Below, in pieces: positions 35,907-47,420 of a stretch of 64,000 nt of DNA. Under the pieces are notes generated by a model. It saw only the letters and a list, made by a program, of their open reading frames with translations. It did no database searches and was not told where the DNA came from. Source of the DNA: Petrolisthes cinctipes (lineage: Eukaryota > Arthropoda > Malacostraca > Decapoda > Porcellanidae). Positions within the stretch are counted from its first letter, which is position 1. Every line of letters starts with the position of its first letter. The position numbers were made by a program, and so were the translations under genes. Location: assembly GCA_033782935.1 (NCBI GenBank), contig JAWQEG010003784.1, positions 1 to 64,000 of the forward strand, in the 5' to 3' direction.

Positions 35907-36154
35907 GTTTTAAGTAGTGTGTAGCTGCTTGTATTAAATTAAAAGATGGTAGTTAACGTGTGTGTGTGTTATTGTTTTAAGTAGTGTGTAGCTGCTTGTA
36001 GTAAATTAAAATATGGTAATTAATATATTTATAAAACAATTTTCAAAACATTAATAATAATAATAATATTTTGTAACATCCTACCAGATCATTCTTATTT
36101 TACAACTTTAACCTAGGTATGGTCACATTAGACAAGATTATGTATATATATTCA
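35379..36154. other. Non-coding flank with inverted and tandem dispersed repeats
   Basis: No gene is recognised. GCCACCTTAGGCTGGACAGA (about 35839-35860) is the reverse of 29025-29046. It is followed by a GT array and two ~55-bp TTTTAAGTAGTGTGTAGC units (35900-36017). Confidence 0.7.
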
Positions 36155-36352
36155 CTAACACACACGTACACACACACACACGTACACGTACACACACACA
36201 CGTACACACACACCTACACACACACACACACACGTACACGTACACACACACACACACGTACACACACGTACACACACACACACGTACACACACACACACA
36301 CACACACACGTACACGTACACACACACGTACACACACATACACACACACATC
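36155..36352. repeat. (AC)n microsatellite with regular ACGTAC interruptions
   Basis: CA repeats broken by CGTACACGTACAC at semi-regular spacing; ACGTAC is self-complementary. Confidence 0.9.
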
Positions 36353-36540
36353 AGCATTATCATATATATATACTATGGCCCATTAGTGTACAGTTGGCAG
36401 CATAAATTCGCGTCCATTTCATGTACTTAGTATTGCTAATTTGACCAAATAGTTGCATTTTGAACCAGTTTTTATTCCAACAACATATGTAATTTACCAT
36501 ATTTACTTTATATCTGTCATCTCTGCATTAAAATTGTATT

Positions 36541-36975
36541 GGAGTCATCATACAGGTACTACACCATATGTGGTATTGATGATGGTGTTGTATCAGTATG
36601 ATGGATTTATAGTGTGTCTATGGAGTCATCATACAGGTACTACACCATATGTGGTATTGATGATGGTGTTGTATCAGTATGATGGATTTATAGTGTGTCT
36701 ATGGAGTCATCATACAGGTACTACACCATATGTGGTATTGATGATGGTGTTGTATCAGTATGATGGATTTATAGTGTGTCTATGGAGTCATCATACAGGT
36801 ACTACACCATATGTGGTATTGATGATGGTGTTGTATCAGTATGATGGATTTATAGTGTGTCTATGGAGTCATCATACAGGTACTACACCATATGTGGTAT
36901 TGATGATGGTGTTGTATCAGTATGATGGATTTATAGTGTGTCTATGGAGTCATCATACAGGTACAACACCATCGT
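36541..36975. repeat. 81-bp satellite, five full copies
   Basis: GGAGTCATCATACAGGTAC starts units at 36541, 36622, 36703, 36784, 36865 and a partial one at 36946. Units are virtually identical. The contents (ACACCATATGTGG, GATGATGGTGTTGTATCAG, TATGATGG) match the arms of the hairpin elements at 54295-54420 and 58575-58700. The open frame through it is a by-product of 81 being divisible by three. Confidence 0.95.
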
Positions 36976-37220
36976 CAACACCATGAATGTTCATGAATAA
37001 TTATGAACCATTTTATTACCAACAATTATAATATTATAGTTAAAAATAATGGAAAAGTTACCATAGGTACTGCATTGCAGTTTTTAAGGATATTGAGTAA
37101 ACATTGTGTTAGGTCGAGGTTATTTACCCCAGTACAGATTAGGTTACCTTAGGGTAGGTTAGGCTAATTTCAGAACATATTCGTTGGCACCCGTGCTTGG
37201 TACTTGGCAAAATTGCATGG

Positions 37221-37449
37221 TACAGTCATGGTCAAAAGTCCTGCAACCTGGTAAATAAAAGCAAGCCATTTGAGTGAATCTTATGAACCAATATTGCAGA
37301 GACCAAGAGTGAATCTTATAAACCAATATTGGAGAGACCAAGAGTGAATCTTATAAACCAATATTGCAGAGACCAACAGCTATAGTTCCAGATCATTTTT
37401 CGAAGCCATCTCATTGGCAGGTGTTGCAAGATTATTGACCATGACTGTA
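37221..37449. mobile_element. Small mariner-type TIR element with an internal 43-bp tandem repeat
   Basis: TACAGTCATGGTCAA at the left matches the inverted TTGACCATGACTGTA at the right, with TA at both edges. Inside, GAATCTTATAAACCAATATT plus CAGAGACCAAGAGT recurs about three times (37275-37375). Confidence 0.85.
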
Positions 37450-37974
37450 CCCGGTCCCCGTGTGTGTGGCTCTATCAAGCCTCATCATTCAATCACATCA
37501 CGGCCATACCTGGCTTTAATAGTACTATAGTTACATAAATAATATTGGGTTAGATTTAACGAGAGCCACACAAATGGAAAACACTATTTTCCCAACATTT
37601 CTTTTGGATAATCCATGATTCCTAGTTTTTATATGATGAAATATATTATATGTATGCCAGTGTATTTTGACCATGTTTGATTCCCTCCCCCTCAGAGGCT
37701 GGACTGATGGATAAAACAAGTAAACAACACATTAAATACTTCATTTTTATATGTTTTAGACCTAACCTTACCTAATATGGACCAGGTTATACTATGAGGA
37801 CCTAACCAGGCCACTACCAGGACATGATACTCCTGCAATATATGAATACTACAATTGCATCAATCATACAAAAAACAGTTGAAAAAATGAAATTTTGTCT
37901 GTCTGAGAAACCATATTCAGAGTGGGATATATATATACACACATACGTGTGTATATATGAGTTGAGGAAGGCTA
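37450..37974. other. Non-coding AT-rich stretch
   Basis: Only a fragment of the CCTAACC/GGACCTAACC dispersed family (about 37757-37820) stands out. No gene. Confidence 0.6.
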
Positions 37975-38605
37975 GACCCAACATATTCAATCCATATTAC
38001 GTATCCAGATTTAGGAGTGCTACAAGACGAAAATCTCTCTTTCGAAGCTCAAATTAATCAAGTGGTTAAGTTTCTGGTTACCATTTGAGGAACATTGCTT
38101 TTGTTAGAAAATATTTAGATGAGGATACCATGAAGATGCTTCTTCACAACTATGTCATAAGTAGACTGGATTATTGCAATTCCCTCTATTATGGTTTGCC
38201 AGACTATTGGTTAAGAAAATTGCAAAATATAATGAACAGAGCAGCAAGATTAATTAAAGGTCTTCCATCTCGTGAGAGGATAACTCCAGCACTCATTGAC
38301 TTACATTGGCTACCAATAAAGGCGAGGATTGTTTACAAGATATGTCTTCTAACATTTCGAGCATTGAAATTTGGAATAACGAATCTTTTAAGAGGTTTTC
38401 AAGTTAATTCCTCTACGGAACTCACTCATAGTGACGACAAATACAGGTTAAATTAGCCGAGGAGTAATCTGACAATGGGTTTCAGAGCGTTTGAAAGGTG
38501 TGCACCAAGGCTCTTTAATGAATTGCCGGTATTGGTCAAGAGTTTATCCATAATCACTACCATCAATTTTGTTCTGTCAGATACATTTCTTAATATTGTA
38601 TATTA
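37975..38605 (+). pseudogene. LINE reverse transcriptase C-terminal fragment
   Basis: The plus strand shows the palm-thumb junction (LGVLQDENLSFEAQINQVV near 38015) and, in another frame from about 38085, RNIAFVRKYLDEDTMKMLLH, VISRLDYCNSLYYGLPDYW, NRAARLIKG and DLHWLPIKARIVYKICLL. The closing MGFRAFERCAPRLFNELP comes after a stop at 38454. This arrangement closes CR1/Jockey-type reverse transcriptases. At least one frameshift (about 38070) and one stop break it. Confidence 0.85.
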
Positions 38606-38905
38606 ATTGAGTTATATACCTTGTATGTACACATGTGTAACTCAGAAATAATACCACTAATTAGTGCATTATTTACTTTTTATATACAAAAAGCACTGTT
38701 ACAGTGACTCCTCTCACGATTTCTACCCTTCAATGTCGTTGCACAAATAATATGGTGGCGGTCATCATTGAATCCACAACACAGGTCAGCTGGTTATCTG
38801 TGGTTGTCATGGAAACATCTGTGGTTGTCTATGGTAACCATGACGTCTGCAGTGCTACCTGCTGGGAGATTCTTAAATTTGAAGCCAAATCCAATCAATT
38901 AGTTT

Positions 38906-39304
38906 TTGACACTTATATCTTGTCGTTTTCGACCACTCACAGAGCTTCAACACGTGACTACGTCACAGATACCTCCTTCTCCATACATTTATGCTGCCAT
39001 TGCAAGTACAGCGTCTCTCTGTGCAGGTTGCTCATATCACCCTTGGCTGCCTATTGCTCGGTTTTACGAACAAGAGAAACCACCATTAAATTTCCTACGT
39101 GCTCACGGCGTTTTACTGAAGTCTGTTGAGTGTCCCAGGTGTCAAGCTCTGTGCACATATCGTGAGGATAGACACCAGTGGTATTGTAACCAGTCGTACA
39201 ACGTTCTGAAAACCAAGAAGAGAAGGTGGTGTAACTTTTGCCTCAGTGATAACAAAGGTACAGTCGGCAAAAAAAGTTTCGTTACCATCCATTTAACAGG
39301 GTGA
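38906..39304 (+). pseudogene. Merlin/IS1016-type (ISXO2-like) transposase N-terminal fragment
   Basis: The frame encodes FLRAHGVLLKSVECPRCQAL, then CTYREDRHQWYCNQSYNVLK and RRWCNFCLSDNKGT. The spaced cysteine pairs form a zinc ribbon like the one that starts ISXO2/Merlin-type transposases. No DDE core follows: homology stops near 39258 at GTACAGTCGGCAAAA, which looks like a mariner-type end. Assignment rests on the zinc-ribbon pattern only. A host gene fragment with the same motif is the alternative. Confidence 0.5.
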
Positions 39305-39989
39305 TGTAATGTTGGTACGCCTGACTGGTGAGTGTCGTACCTCCGCCACCCTCCCGGTCTCTCTGGCCTCCGTGCCCCAGGCCACTGCGGTACTGCCCCT
39401 CAGTGGCTCATGGGCAGGCAAGAAGGAATGACGTTGTTTCACTCAGTGCTATTTTTTCTGGGTGATTCATGGTTATTTTTGTTCTAAAATACACAAACAC
39501 ATTTCCTTATGTTTAATAATGAATAGTTAAGTAGTAAGAGTTTTTGAACACTCAAAATTTAATTTAAAATCAGCTAAACTTTTGACATAAAGATGTCACT
39601 GCCGGGGCAAAGACGATATGCTCGTTGAAAACTGGAAAACCCAAGCCAACTTTTGGCAAAACTTGGCTCGGGTTTTCCAGTTTTGCACATTTATGCTTGT
39701 TGAAAATTGGAAAACCCGAGCCAACTTTTTGACATTTATGTCATGTCATGAGTGCAATCTAGAAAGGCAAATATACTATATTTTGAGTTTTCCCCTAATC
39801 AAAAACCTCGATTTCCCAGGCTCTCCCCCAAGATTGTTGGATTGGGGGGGAGGGGGGCTATCTCCAAAACAAGCATTTCCTAAATAAACGATGAAGGTCA
39901 ACATCACTCAATTCACACTAAAACCTTCTAGGAATTATATATTTTTCCTATGACATCCTGTTGTTGTGGCATTATGTAAATATTTACCA
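39305..39989. other. Non-coding; hairpin tandem at 39620-39735
   Basis: GAAAACTGGAAAACCCAAGC and its reverse form CTCGGGTTTTCCAGTTTT make a hairpin at about 39626-39690. A second copy of the first arm (TTGAAAATTGGAAAACCCGA) follows at about 39700. No gene. Confidence 0.65.
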
Positions 39990-40232
39990 GCAAAATTTAA
40001 CAGGTTAACTGGATAATTTGGTAAATTTACAGGAACACTGTTCACTATATTGTATATTTCAGTATCATTACCCACTATTTTGGACTATTCTAAGACACTT
40101 TTCATCTATGGTGTTTCTCTTGGAGATGCCCCGTTTTACAAACATAATTTGGAAATTAGTCTGACTTAACCTGACCTGACCTAACCTAACCTAGACCACA
40201 GCAGACTACCGAGACCTAACCTGGGCAAACTA
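39990..40232 (-). repeat. Left part of a CCTAACC-type TIR element, split by Harbinger
   Basis: Reads, in reverse, the same order as 45603-45882: an end with TTACCCACTATTTTGGAC, then CTATGGTGTTTCTC, then CCTAACCTAACC and GGGCAAACTAC. The remainder resumes at 45302 (GGACCTAACTTGGGCAAAC...) up to about 45430. The element was therefore there before the Harbinger insertion. Confidence 0.7.
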
Positions 40233-40640
40233 CAGGGTCAGTACTTATAAAAAGAGTCCTAAAATTCGTCTTAGTTAGGTCGGAAGTCCTCGGACGTCCT
40301 AAGCAAAGACGCCACCCTCGTCTGAGAGCGAGACTGAGTTGGGACGATATCCCAAGCTGCTACTGCTAAATGTAGCGGTCAATTCATGTTCATTTATTTA
40401 TTTTGAAGAAAATAAACGTTGAAAAGCTATGTAATTACTTGTTAAAATATTTTTTCACGCTTCCTTACATTTTTTGATGAGCAATAAACAAAATAATGGC
40501 AAAAAGCAAGTGTTTATATTTACCGATATTCAAAATTTTCTGAATGTGGACGCATTGCAGACGACGCCTGCCGAGATTTGTAAACATAAAGACTGAAGGG
40601 AAGAAGAGAGGCCAAGAAGAGAACAAGAAGGACTACAAGA

Positions 40641-42679
40641 ATGGATTTGTGCACATCAACACCGAAGAAAGAACGGACAAGGAAAACCAATTGGAGTCCC
40701 GACGAGACCAAATATTTGGTCGAACTGTACAAAGAACATGCTAACCTGCTGAAAGGGAGCTTTAATACAGCAGGAGTAACCCACAAGGCCAAGCAGGAAG
40801 CATGGGAGCACATTGCCAGCCACCTTCACGAGTCCTACTCTGATGGCAAGAGGACTGTGAAAGATTGCCAGAAGAGGTGGCAGTCTGTGCAGAGTGATGC
40901 AAAAGCAAGGATTGCCAAATACAAACAGGCAGTGAAAGGAACAGGTATGAATATGACCAATTTTGTCTCTGAAGAAACTAAGTTAGTTACTCCCAATCAG
41001 ACATGGGCATGATTATGATTACAAATAAAAAAATCATAATCCAAGGCTACAATTATGTAATCATAATTAAAAGTGAAGCTTAATCATAATCAAATATTAT
41101 CATAAAATAAAGGGGCCACCTTAATCATTATAATATTTTCCTCTATAATAATCAATAATTAAAATGTGAAATTATATGTCTTACTAATTAGTCGCTTACA
41201 TACAGTATATACATGTATGTTTGTATAGTATAGTCACTTACATACAGTACATGTTCCAAGTGCATGTCAGTAAAGTAAGATACTACCTAACATGTTACAA
41301 CAATCAAATCTTAATGATTTTTTTAATCATGCCCATGTCTGCTCCCAATATGTAAGTCACTTCATCAACCAATAAGTGTACCATCCAACAATGTGACAAA
41401 ATTTCTTTCCTTTTGGTACAATATATAGCAATGTACTGTACATATAGAATGAATGCTACAACTATTTTTTATTGAGTATTATGTTTTTAATTCTTATACT
41501 TACCATTGTAAACTGAGGTAGGAAACATTAAGCTCACAAAATTTAACCTCAGAGGTTACCGAAGTCCTACTTAGGTACTAAATCGATTAGTGAAGTTGGA
41601 TTAAAGCTTGTTTGGTAATAATAAAATACAGTATTAGCAAATATAGATGAACTTAATTAAATGAATACTATTTGCCTTGCTGAATCATTTTCCATGTCAT
41701 AAAATGTATTTACTATTTTTTCAATTTCCTTTTAGGTGGTGGTCCTGCATCTCCTCCACTTGATGAGTTAGATGAGCTGGTGGCAGATATTCTGGGCATG
41801 GATAATGTTACTTTTGAAGGATGTGACACTAACGAAGAACTCCTCTCATTTGTTCATGAAACTGTGGAATGCCAACCTAAGTATGGTTATTTATTATCTT
41901 TTTAAATTATATACCACATACTGCAGAATCGAGTTATTTAGTATAACTCTCACTTATTGCACTATCAGCAGTTAGGTTTTGCAATAAGTAATATTAAACT
42001 TCTAACACCTTTTTTTGCACAAGCCATAAAGTTCCCTTCAGAAAGTTTAATACTGTACTGTCAAACATAAATGCAGTCTGCATAAAATAGGCCTTGTATG
42101 GTATCTCTATCTTGATCCTTTAGCAGTCCTAACAGGTTATAGTTTATTAAAATTATTTAGTATTGTACTGTGAAGTGAACTTGGAAGAAAATTCAGATGC
42201 TTCTTGACACTCATTTATTATAAATTTTGATTAGATTTTCAAATAGAATAAGAGGATGATTACCCTAATATGTTTTCTTTATATAATTTGGCAGAATTGA
42301 GACCAGAGAATTTCCCCATCCTGCTGCTGCTCCTACTCCTGCCCTTGCTACTGCTGCCCCTGCTGCTGCTGCTGCTGCTGCTCCTCCTGCTGCTGCCCCT
42401 GCAGAGATACTAGATTTATCACATCTAGAAAATAATACAAGTAGCTGTAGCAAATTCATGGTGGTGGATGAAGGAGAAGTAATACATTTAGAAAAGAAAA
42501 GAAAACTTGAAATTCAATTGTTAGAAGAAGATTTAATGATAAAGAAAGAGGAGAGAATTTTAAAAATGAAAGAAAGTATAATTAAAGATAAACAAATTGA
42601 ACTGCAAGAGGCACAAATTGAGGCAGCCCGTGCACAAACCATATATTTTACTAATATGCTACAACATAAGATTCAGTAA
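40641..42679 (+). CDS. Harbinger Myb/SANT-like DNA-binding protein (three exons)
   Basis: Exons 40641-40944, 41736-41880 and 42295-42679 join in phase (1, then 2) with GT/AG at each intron, giving 277 residues. Residues about 17-90 form a Myb/SANT-like domain (WSPDETKYLVELYKEHANLL ... DCQKRWQSVQSDAKARI). Exon 2 is acidic (LDELDELVADILGMD). Exon 3 has an Ala/Pro-rich run followed by a Lys/Glu-rich coiled coil (LEIQLLEEDLMIKKEERILK). In this superfamily the Myb-like partner binds the transposon ends and carries the nuclease into the nucleus. Intron 1 contains a hAT-type MITE. No stop or frameshift was found. Confidence 0.9.
40998..41341. mobile_element. hAT-type MITE with 8-bp duplication
   Basis: CAGACATGGGCATGATTA at the left is inverted as TAATCATGCCCATGTCTG at the right. 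CTCCCAAT flanks both ends (40990-40997, 41342-41349). An 8-bp duplication and CAG...CTG ends are hAT features. The AT-rich interior has no frame. It sits in intron 1 of the Harbinger Myb-like gene. Confidence 0.93.
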
Positions 42680-43241
42680 TTAAACAACAACCTCCTAATT
42701 TTGTTTTCATTATCTTTCACCCAAAAACAAACCAAAGGAAAATGTTAAAAAAGAAAGGTACGTCATTAAATAATAATGATATTGTATATACAGTCAGTAC
42801 TTTACATGACCAAACAGAAAAGTTACTAAGGCAAGGTAAGTAACAGGTTAAATACCCAACAATAATTATGTACTTACAGTGGTCCACAACATAAAGTACC
42901 GTAGATTTTGATGAGGCAACATCACTTTAGTTGTCATTGCTGTAAAAAGAAAAAAATACTGTAAAACTGCACATTTTGACTACACTAAAAAATAATACAG
43001 TACTAGAGAAACATGTTCAATATTTTATATCCAGTCAATTATTCAGTAAACTTCAATGAGGGACTGGATGTAAAATGAAGTGGTGGGTACAGACTTGCTA
43101 GTGATGTATAAAGACTACTGCATTTAAGATTTCCTAAGGTAAAACTGCTACACTTTTGGGACTGAGCTAGACTGAAAGACTAATGTCTGAAGGTCGAGAC
43201 AGTTTGATCATGAGATAGATCCAAAAGAAAAGTTAGCACAG
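42680..43241. other. Intergenic space between the convergent Harbinger genes
   Basis: AT-rich, without a recognised gene. It must hold both polyadenylation regions. No clear hairpin was seen. Confidence 0.6.
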
Positions 43242-45018
43242 TTACCGGAAATGCAGGTCGGCAAACTCATCCCTGTACAGCAGCCCCTCGCGTGGTCGTT
43301 GAGCAGCAGGTGGTTGAGGTGGTTGCAAAGGTAGCGGGTCATCAACCTCTTCCTCATCATCCTCTGCAGCAGGGATATAGATGTTCCTGTCCTTGCATAT
43401 ATTGTGGAGCATGGCACAGACTTTAATAATCTGGCACACCTTTGATGGAGGTTGGACTCTAATTTCCCCGTGCAGAACGTGAAACCGCCGTTTCAGTTGG
43501 CCGATACCTCGCTCCACGACACTTCTCGTTATCTTGTGTGCTCTGAAATATTTTTATATTACAGGTGAATAAGGAAAGTCTAACATGAGGTTAATTAAAA
43601 ATATATTAAAATAATGAATAGCTAATATAAATGGACTGTAGAATGCGGAATACCAGTGATTATCATGTTCCTCATGCCAAGTGACACATTTTACCAATAA
43701 TATCCATACACCTATTAAATTACAGTACTGCTTGCATGAAAAGCATTGGGTCTTGTATTTTAAACTATAAATTACCATCAATTGTAATACCGGTACAGAA
43801 TTAGTAATATTTATCCTTTCTCTCATGCAATTAAACCTGTAAATATGGTCAAAGTAGTCGAGAATAAAAAAAATAGAAATAAAATACCAACAACATCGAA
43901 ATAAAGTACCGTATAAATTAATGATCTGTAACAGGGTGGTCCAACTAATTTACAACTGTGGGCCACTTCACCATTAGGTCATGGGACGTGGGCCATACAA
44001 GAAATTGTGGGTAATTCTTGACATGATGACTGATATATTATTATTAGCAGCTTAGCTGGTAAAATTTAACCCTATCATGTTCGATTCAGGGAAGAGAGAG
44101 TAGGAAATCACATTAATGTATTATAATACCGGAGTGCAATATTTGATTTTAAAATATAAATTGGAATTAACTGCTAGTGGGCCACAGATTATCAACCCGT
44201 GGGCATATATGCTATTCTAAGAATGACTTATTACAAATATTAAACCAGTCAGTACTATACAATGCCTACTTGTTATAGTTGGACTGTGGACCGGGCTGAG
44301 GTCGAAGGTATGGAGTTAACAGCCATTTTTTGGAGGGGTAGCCACTATCTCCTAACAGGTGGCATCCATCTGGAACCATACCCCTGCCAAACACAACCCT
44401 GTTCAATGAACTTTCATTTAAAATACGTGCATCATGCACGGATCCCGGCCACTTTGCAACTATATCTGTTATTTTGTATTTGGCATCAAAAATAACTTGT
44501 ACATTGATGCTGTGATACCCTTTTCTATTAACATACTCTCCCTCAAACTCACTTGGTGCAGATATTCTTACATGGGTTCCGTCTATTGCACCGATCACCC
44601 CAGGAAATCCAGCAATTTGTTGAAAATCTACTATTTTCCTCTGGGTTTCATGTGGGGTTATAGGGAATGTGATGAATTGTGTAAGTATTGCATTTGAAGA
44701 GAGTGCCATCAGTGTTTCTGTGATGACTTGGCTCACAGTCTGTTGAGAAGGGCCCAAGTCATCCATGCTGCAAAGCTGCATTTTCCCAGTGGCAAGATAC
44801 CTCAATAGAACAATAATTTTCATCTCTGGGGTCAGCACTTGGTTTCTTCCAGTTGGGTTGGTTAGAGGCCCTCGGACGAGATCAGTCACAAAAATAATTC
44901 CAGCCCGGTCCAAGCGGTACCTCTTGATTAGTTCACCATCATCAAGGTCATGGAGAACATCTTTCCTCTCCCGAAAACGTCTTGGTCTACGCTGGCGGAG
45001 TGGTGCAGGTGCGGCCAT
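43242..45018 (-). CDS. Harbinger DDE nuclease (HARBI1-like transposase), two exons
   Basis: Exon 1 runs 45018-44270 and exon 2 43542-43242. The intron has GT (44269-44268) and AG (43544-43543) ends and splits a codon in phase 2, giving 349 residues. After a basic N-terminus comes a helical region ([38 protein letters not shown]). The catalytic domain carries the aspartates in [24 protein letters not shown] and [12 protein letters not shown]; the final Glu lies in exon 2 ([13 protein letters not shown]). The C-terminus is acidic and Pro-rich. An upstream in-frame GTG at 45024 is less likely as the start than ATG 45018. The protein should cut the element ends. The intron (43543-44269) shows only a GTGGGCCAC-type repeat near 43960-44200. 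Confidence 0.95.
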
Positions 45019-45301
45019 GTTCACTGTTTACAAAACAATGTTACGATTGGCGAGAATGACAACAATGACGAACGAAACTTCGTAATTTCTACGGGGCACC
45101 GGACATTCCACTTGATTGAGAACCTAAGAGTCCCATTAGGACTCGTCCTAGTGGCCTAAAACACCTCGCGAGGTGTTTTAGTTAAGTTGAGGCGTTAGGG
45201 TGAGACTTAGGGATTTGGGACGCGATCTCGGTGATTTAGGAGAAATTTCGGCCATCTTGTTTCCTAAAGACGAGACTTAGGCTTTATAAGTACCGGCCCA
45301 G

Positions 45302-45602
45302 GGACCTAACTTGGGCAAACTACCGGGATATAACCGGTGTAAACTATCATAAAGTGACCGGGCAAATTCCCGGGGCCTAGCCGGATGTGGTAACACTGCT
45401 CGGCCCTAGCCAAAAACACAGTACTTCTGTAATAATACCGATAATTTGATTTATTATAAGTTTACTAATTCTCATTCCATAACATTATGATTAATGATGC
45501 CGGATTTCTGTCAAAACATCAAAAATGTATTATAAACTAACATACATACAGTACACCTACACAATATCTACTGCTTCCTTACACATGTTTTATACAATCT
45601 TT
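45302..45602 (-). repeat. Right part of the split TIR element, then plain AT-rich DNA
   Basis: GGGACCTAACTTGGGCAAAC to CTAGCCGGATGTGGTAACAC (45302-45405) matches the inverse of the start of 45603-45882. The rest shows nothing. Confidence 0.7.
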
Positions 45603-45882
45603 GGTATTTATTGAAAGAATCCCCATTTTGTAGCAGTGTTGCCAGATCCGGCTAGGTCCCAGTATTTTGCCCCGGTCATTTCTTGTACTTTACCAGGGTT
45701 ATTTTCCGGTAGTTTGCCCAGGTTAGGTCCCGGTAGTCTGATGTGGTCTAGGTAATACGCGGTAAAATGAGACATTTGCGGAGGAAATGCCATAGAAAAA
45801 ATAATCTTAGAATTGTTTGAATTAGTGGGTAATGAAAGCAGAAAAACCGTACGCAATAACGTTAATTCTTTCAATATTTACC
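45603..45882 (+). mobile_element. CCTAACC-family TIR element, copy 1
   Basis: Starts GGTATTTATTGAAAGAAT and ends with the inverted ATTCTTTCAATATTTACC. The interior has GTTGCCAGATCCGG, repeated CCCRGTAGTYTG steps and TAGGT motifs. It is non-coding and 280 bp long. Confidence 0.8.
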
Positions 45883-46342
45883 AAAACGACATGGTATTAT
45901 TTCAGCTAATATTGCGATTATCTGTGCTGGCGAACTACTGGTTAGGTTAGGTTGGGTTAGGTAGGGTTCGTTTTCCTTTATCAATACTCAGTGGAATTAT
46001 CATGTGGAAATGTATTCTTTGCTAATTTCAATTTTAAGATACAACATTTCTGTAGCGGAGGGACGAACTGAAGTTGGCCGGACAGTGTTACCAGATTCCA
46101 TTGGCAAAATTACAGAAGGTCCAGCAGGCAGTTGTGTATAATACGCCTGACCCATCCAATCGAGATACTTTTAGCTCCTATCCACAGGATCTATTTTATT
46201 TTTAAAGGTCCCGAAGGAATCTAAGTTAGGTCCCGAAGGTAGAAACAGTCTAGGTTAGGTTTGGTTAGGTTAGGTTATTTCGTCTGAATCGAGGACGCAG
46301 ATAATCGCAATATTTACCGTTATTTCACATACAACAATAAAC
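45883..46342. other. Non-coding spacer
   Basis: Contains GGTTAGGTTAGGTTRG runs at about 45942-45966 and 46250-46276 (TTAGG-like). No gene. Confidence 0.6.
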
Positions 46343-46705
46343 GGTATTTATTGAAAGAATTACCGTTTTGTAGCAGTGTTGCCAGATCCGGCAAGATCCC
46401 AGTATTTTGCCCCGGTCATTTCCTGTACTTTATCACGGTTATTTCCCGGTAGTTTACCCAGGTTAGGTCCTGATAGTTTGCCCAGGTTAGGTCCCGGTAG
46501 TCTGATGCGGTCTAGGTTAGGTTAGGTCAGGTCAGGTAAGGTCAGGCTAATTTCAAAATGCCCCATTTGAATATGCTCTATCTTGGAAATGGGGCATTTG
46601 CGGAGGAAATGCCATAGAAGAAAATAGTTTTAGAATGGTCTAAATAAGTGGGTAATGAAGGTAGAAAAACCGTACGCAATAACGGTAATTCTTTCAATAT
46701 TTACC
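46343..46705 (+). mobile_element. CCTAACC-family TIR element, copy 2
   Basis: Same terminal repeats as copy 1 (GGTATTTATTGAAAGAATTA and its inverse). It is 83 bp longer through an extra CCCAGGTTAGGTCC step and a CTCTATCTTGGAAATGGGGC segment. Confidence 0.82.
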
Positions 46706-47288
46706 CAATAAACTATATTTATTTACATGTTAATTACTTCATATTACTATTAAACAATATAAATCTCACCTTAGTACACCCAATATTCATGGTAATAATA
46801 TAATAAATTGCTCTGTTATTCACAAACAACACAACTTGTTGAATCGATTTTCCTCCACTCTCCAGCGAGTCGTACCAATGTTGCCAATTTAACAGTGTTG
46901 CCAATTACAATGCCAAACCTGACCAACAAAAATGAGCTAGACTGAGGTGGGAAATGCACTAGAAATGTGCTAGGAAATTATTAATTGGTCTCATTCCCTA
47001 CATAATTTATTTAAGGATTATAGTAATAATGATACCAACATATTGATAGTGAAGATAGCAGTATAACTGTAATAATTTGAATGATAATGATAGTAACAGT
47101 AATTATAGTAAGAAACTACAACTGCTGTTAATTGCTACATATACAAATGTCTCAAATATTCAGCAAAATAATTGTATGTATGTATAAATTCGTTACTCGC
47201 CCATAGTTGTTGATGGAATTTTTGTTGTTGTCCTCTAGAGTCTATAGACAACCCAGAATTTCTATAATTCATTGGTGTGGGTTGTGGA
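46706..47288. other. Non-coding, no recognised feature
   Basis: AT-rich; only short GTGTTGCCAATT motifs (about 46879-46905) recur. Confidence 0.6.
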
Positions 47289-47420
47289 GGTATTACCAAG
47301 GCCACCAAGTTCAAACCCCTCCCTATGGAACCACCCAATGATACCAATGTGGAGGAGGCCATTAGTAAGCTTACCAACGATGATCCCAACACTAAAGAGC
47401 TCAATTTCAACAACATTAGG
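47289..47420 (+). CDS. Tropomodulin-like exon (partial gene)
   Basis: The frame reads ITKATKFKPLPMEPPNDTN then VEEAISKLTNDDPNTKELNF ending NNIR, followed by the donor GTGAGT at 47421. The NDDP...LNFNNI pattern is the first repeat of the leucine-rich C-terminal domain of tropomodulins, which cap actin pointed ends. The acceptor was placed at GGAG|GT near 47288, the nearest AG that keeps the frame; this is uncertain. No neighbouring exon of the family was found, so only this exon is in the window, or the gene is disrupted. Confidence 0.7.

Larger units (their letters stand above)
40236..45298. mobile_element. PIF/Harbinger transposon, apparently complete
   Basis: The ends GGTCAGTACTTATAAA and (inward from the right) GGCCGGTACTTATAAA are inverted repeats. 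CAG flanks both sides (40233-40235, 45299-45301), a 3-bp duplication of the CWG type reported for some animal Harbingers. The element carries the two genes expected of the superfamily, a Myb-like protein on plus and a DDE nuclease on minus, converging in the middle. Both are open once introns are removed. Length is 5063 bp. Flanks join into one dispersed TIR element, which confirms the boundaries. Confidence 0.93.

Noticed and set aside
36453..36986. 177-codon open frame with 27-residue repeats
   Set aside because: It is the translation of an 81-bp satellite, with no sign of selection on codons.
38704..39129. 141-codon frame overlapping the Merlin-type fragment
   Set aside because: The overlapping frame at 38906-39304 holds the zinc-ribbon cysteines; this one has no motif.
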